Shown piece by piece: positions 20,173 through 21,414 of a stretch of DNA of 21,414 bases. The translations under genes were made by a program, and so were the position numbers. Under the pieces are notes generated by a model, which did not search any database, was not told the origin of the DNA, and saw nothing but the letters and a program-made list of their open reading frames with translations. The stretch lies in NCBI GenBank assembly GCA_000934455.1, contig KN890223.1, forward strand, positions 11,994 to 33,407, written 5' to 3'. The first letter of the stretch is position 1. The number at the start of each line of letters is the position of its first letter. The DNA comes from Apostichopus parvimensis (taxonomy: Eukaryota; Echinodermata; Holothuroidea; Aspidochirotida; Stichopodidae).

Positions 20173-21414
20173 CTGAAAGAGAAAATATTCGGGAGAGAGA
20201 GAAATAATAGTATAATGTTAGTGATTTTCCAATCGTTTATATTTAAGTCAAATATTAAAGATATTTATATGTTAATATGTAAAGTCAATTGAATGTACAT
20301 GTAAGAATACCCAAGAGGAATTCCATAGTTGATTAAATGAAAAGGTGTGTTTAGGAGTTTAAAATAATATATATGATAAAGGCAGAAATTATTTATTTGA
20401 ACAAGTCTTGTCTTGGAGGGAATTTCAACGTCAGACAAGATTGATGCACACTATCATGAAATTGGTAGTCAACGATTTGGTTTTGTGGGGTGGGAAGAGA
20501 AGGGTGATAAGTGGAGGGGAAGGGGAGGGTATTAGGATGGGTAATCAGGAGGGGATGGATTATAACTTTCTAATGTTTTGTCATTCCCTATCAAAGATGT
20601 CATTTACAAATCATATACAAAAGTGTGGATATGGCAGCCATTTTAGTTTCTGTTTGTTTGTTTCTTTGAGTTTACAACAACCAAGGGTACCAAAAGATGT
20701 ACTCCACCTTATTCCCAGTAAACTATGTGTGGTTTTTACAAGTTTTACAAGTGTGGTTTAGCACTTGAGTAGATTCACACCTACAACAGGACTGCAACTG
20801 ATGAAACTCAAGTCATTATTTTCAGTTTACTTCTTCAATCATTTATTTTTATTTTTGATTGTCAAATGAACAATCTATAGGTAGCACCTAGTTAATGTTT
20901 ACAACAAGCTATAAATAGAATTGTGCAAACAGCGAAATTGCAAAAAGTGTTAAAAGGTTACCAGTTCATTTTATGCACACTAGAATGAGAGTGCTGAGGT
21001 TGTGAGGAGACAGGTAAGCGACGAGCGAAGTAAATGTTATATTTATCCTTCCATCGCTTAAAATGGCTGTACTAGTGCAACAGCAGTACTGGACTTTTAC
21101 TAATCAAAAGTACATAACGTTTTACCTTGTAGTCAAGTATTAAACTCAATATAAACAGTAAACTGACAGGGGAATTATAAACAAATTTGAAAAGAATGCA
21201 GAAACGTTTAGCTACAAAATAAGGGACTCAAAACCAGTCATTTCAGGATTAAAAACCTGATTTAATGCTGATAAAATTTAATCCTTGAGGTCAATAATTT
21301 GACACTTGACTGAATTGCAACAACTTGTGGCTTTATCTTCTGACTAAGATTTGTCTCCAGTTTTAATAAGTCTCCAAAAGTTAAAATGCTGATATATATA
21401 TTTTATAAACGAAT
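20173..21414. other. Intron-like sequence upstream (minus sense) of the CRAL-TRIO exon
   Basis: The preceding PTPN9 exon (N-terminal half of CRAL-TRIO) was looked for on the minus strand and not found, so the intron probably leaves the window. A plus-strand open frame at 20408-20761 is G-rich low-complexity and looks accidental. A donor-like GACAG|GTAAGCG occurs at about 21013 on the plus strand, with stops in all frames before it. Confidence 0.5.

Noticed and set aside
20408-20761. 117-codon plus-strand open frame, the longest in the window
   Set aside because: The middle is G-rich low complexity and the rest is not protein-like. It lies in an intron-like region of the minus-strand gene.
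1-21414. CRISPR arrays, operons, riboswitches, prophage or other prokaryotic systems
   Set aside because: No regularly spaced repeats, no dense ORFs and no Shine-Dalgarno-led genes. Intron-bearing coding sequence shows this is animal DNA.

Overview
The window is a piece of a eukaryotic nuclear genome: AT-rich by eye, intron-dominated, with homopolymeric G/C runs, microsatellites and decayed repeats, and with no bacterial-style gene packing. The best gene evidence is one exon, on the minus strand at 19956-20172. It encodes part of a CRAL-TRIO (Sec14-like) lipid-binding domain that matches, from memory, the animal tyrosine phosphatase PTPN9/MEG2. Together with a LINE 3' fragment and a tRNA-SINE-like relic, this suggests a metazoan. 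The poly-G/poly-C runs and repeat style fit a marine invertebrate, possibly an echinoderm, but the species cannot be fixed from this window.

Layout. 1-5690 is mostly intergenic or intronic DNA without a recognisable gene; it holds G-runs, a SINE-like relic (4744-4800) and a diverged pair of short direct repeats (5194-5397). A short minus-strand exon candidate sits at 5692-5748; its peptide resembles the linker just before the PTP domain of PTPN9. 7174-10690 and 10741-14258 are near-identical direct copies that abut the two sides of a 50-N assembly gap. This is almost certainly an unmerged contig overlap and not a biological duplication, so features in the two copies should be counted once. 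14259-17070 is intron-like, with two minus-strand exon candidates that have good splice signals. 17071-17345 is the C-terminal end of a non-LTR retrotransposon on the minus strand. 18147-18951 contains two patches dense in short inverted repeats. 19726-20172 holds the PTPN9 exon and a possible next exon. 20173-21414 shows nothing codable.

If the minor exon calls are right, one PTPN9-like gene runs leftward across most of the window in long introns, with its phosphatase domain to the left of coordinate 1 and its N-terminus to the right of 21414. No PTP catalytic motif was seen in the window. No new biological system was found. The most consequential observation is the assembly duplication.
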